DNA of 21,180 bases. It comes from an uncultured Treponema sp. Its GTDB lineage: Bacteria; Spirochaetota; Spirochaetia; Treponematales; Treponemataceae. The position numbers and the translations under genes are program-made. The stretch lies in contig CAJPOF010000041.1 in assembly GCA_905372235.1 (NCBI GenBank), forward strand, positions 1-21,180. Reading direction: 5' to 3'. Positions 20,908 to 21,180 of this stretch are shown here, one piece after another (the stretch's first letter is position 1; every line of letters starts with the position of its first letter). A model generated the notes under the pieces. The model saw nothing but the letters and a program-made list of their open reading frames with translations, had not been told where the DNA came from and did no database searches.

Positions 20908-21180
20908 GAAAATAAAAAAGCGATTTTACACTTTTTCACCGGAAGAAAAATGCCGCAACCAATAAGCGATATTTTCTTTCGGGGAACTTGCCTGCTTTTT
21001 TCGATTTATTAATTGTGTTGCTAAAAATAATCCACCTTCCAAATTCCCAAATCCAATGGGCGATGTCAGTTGGTTTTCCTATTTTGGGCAATTTCTCTTC
21101 CCTGATAACGCCTAGCTGTTCCACTGGTCAGGGCGGTTGCTTCGGGTGCAGATTTTTAATTTTTGGAAAATTTTAGATAT
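20908..21180. other. Window-end region with no convincing gene
   Basis: Only short frames cover this stretch. One plus-strand frame (20988-21176) ends in a Gly/Cys-rich segment with a C-x6-C-x2-C spacing and could be the tail of a decayed gene, but it lacks a ribosome site and a recognisable domain. No promoter, terminator or repeat was identified. Confidence 0.4.

Noticed and set aside
20988..21176. Plus-strand frame with a Gly/Cys-rich end at the window edge
   Set aside because: No ribosome site, promoter or recognisable domain; the cysteine spacing alone is not enough to call a metal-binding protein.

Overview
The window looks like a chromosomal segment of a Treponema-like spirochaete. 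The main clues are an archaeal/eukaryal-type PheRS beta chain (a known spirochaete trait), two long poly-G tracts of the kind treponemes use for slippage, and an LptF/LptG-type permease in an otherwise treponeme-like gene set. There is no rRNA or other marker to fix the species, so this assignment is an inference. I saw no tRNA, CRISPR array, integrase or intact insertion sequence.

Layout. (1) 1-6551, plus strand: a TetR-family regulator, a long GH77 4-alpha-glucanotransferase (malQ) and a 1186-residue GH13 protein form an intracellular alpha-glucan module, closed by a strong bidirectional terminator. (2) 6594-11208, minus strand: a threonine-synthase-like protein with Arg at the usual PLP-lysine position, then two six-TM membrane proteins; the longer is LptF/LptG-like with a TPR-like periplasmic insertion. 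(3) 11423-14024, minus strand: a compact three-gene envelope operon (small secreted protein, predicted outer-membrane barrel, FecR-domain protein) with its own promoter and terminator. (4) 14204-18117, plus strand: pheT with a C-terminal tRNA-binding OB domain, queH with a roughly 118-residue low-complexity insertion, and a broken GNAT acetyltransferase that overlaps the queH stop codon. The two intact genes both act on tRNA (charging and queuosine synthesis). (5) 18118-18531: a gene-free stretch full of hairpins, with two related 47-54 bp palindromic repeats, one ending inside the stop codon of the next gene. (6) 18531-20624, minus strand: a methyl-accepting chemotaxis protein. (7) 20625-21180: a divergent region with an 11-G tract and a diverged copy of the sequence at the very start of the window.

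The most notable points are: consensus-like promoters whose -10 boxes lie only 6-9 bases before the start codons of tetR, malQ and thrC, predicting leaderless mRNAs; the threonine synthase homologue without its Schiff-base lysine; the PheT fusion; the GNAT gene broken by an internal deletion beside a 9-G tract; and the palindromic repeat pair. No complete new defence or mobile system was recognised.
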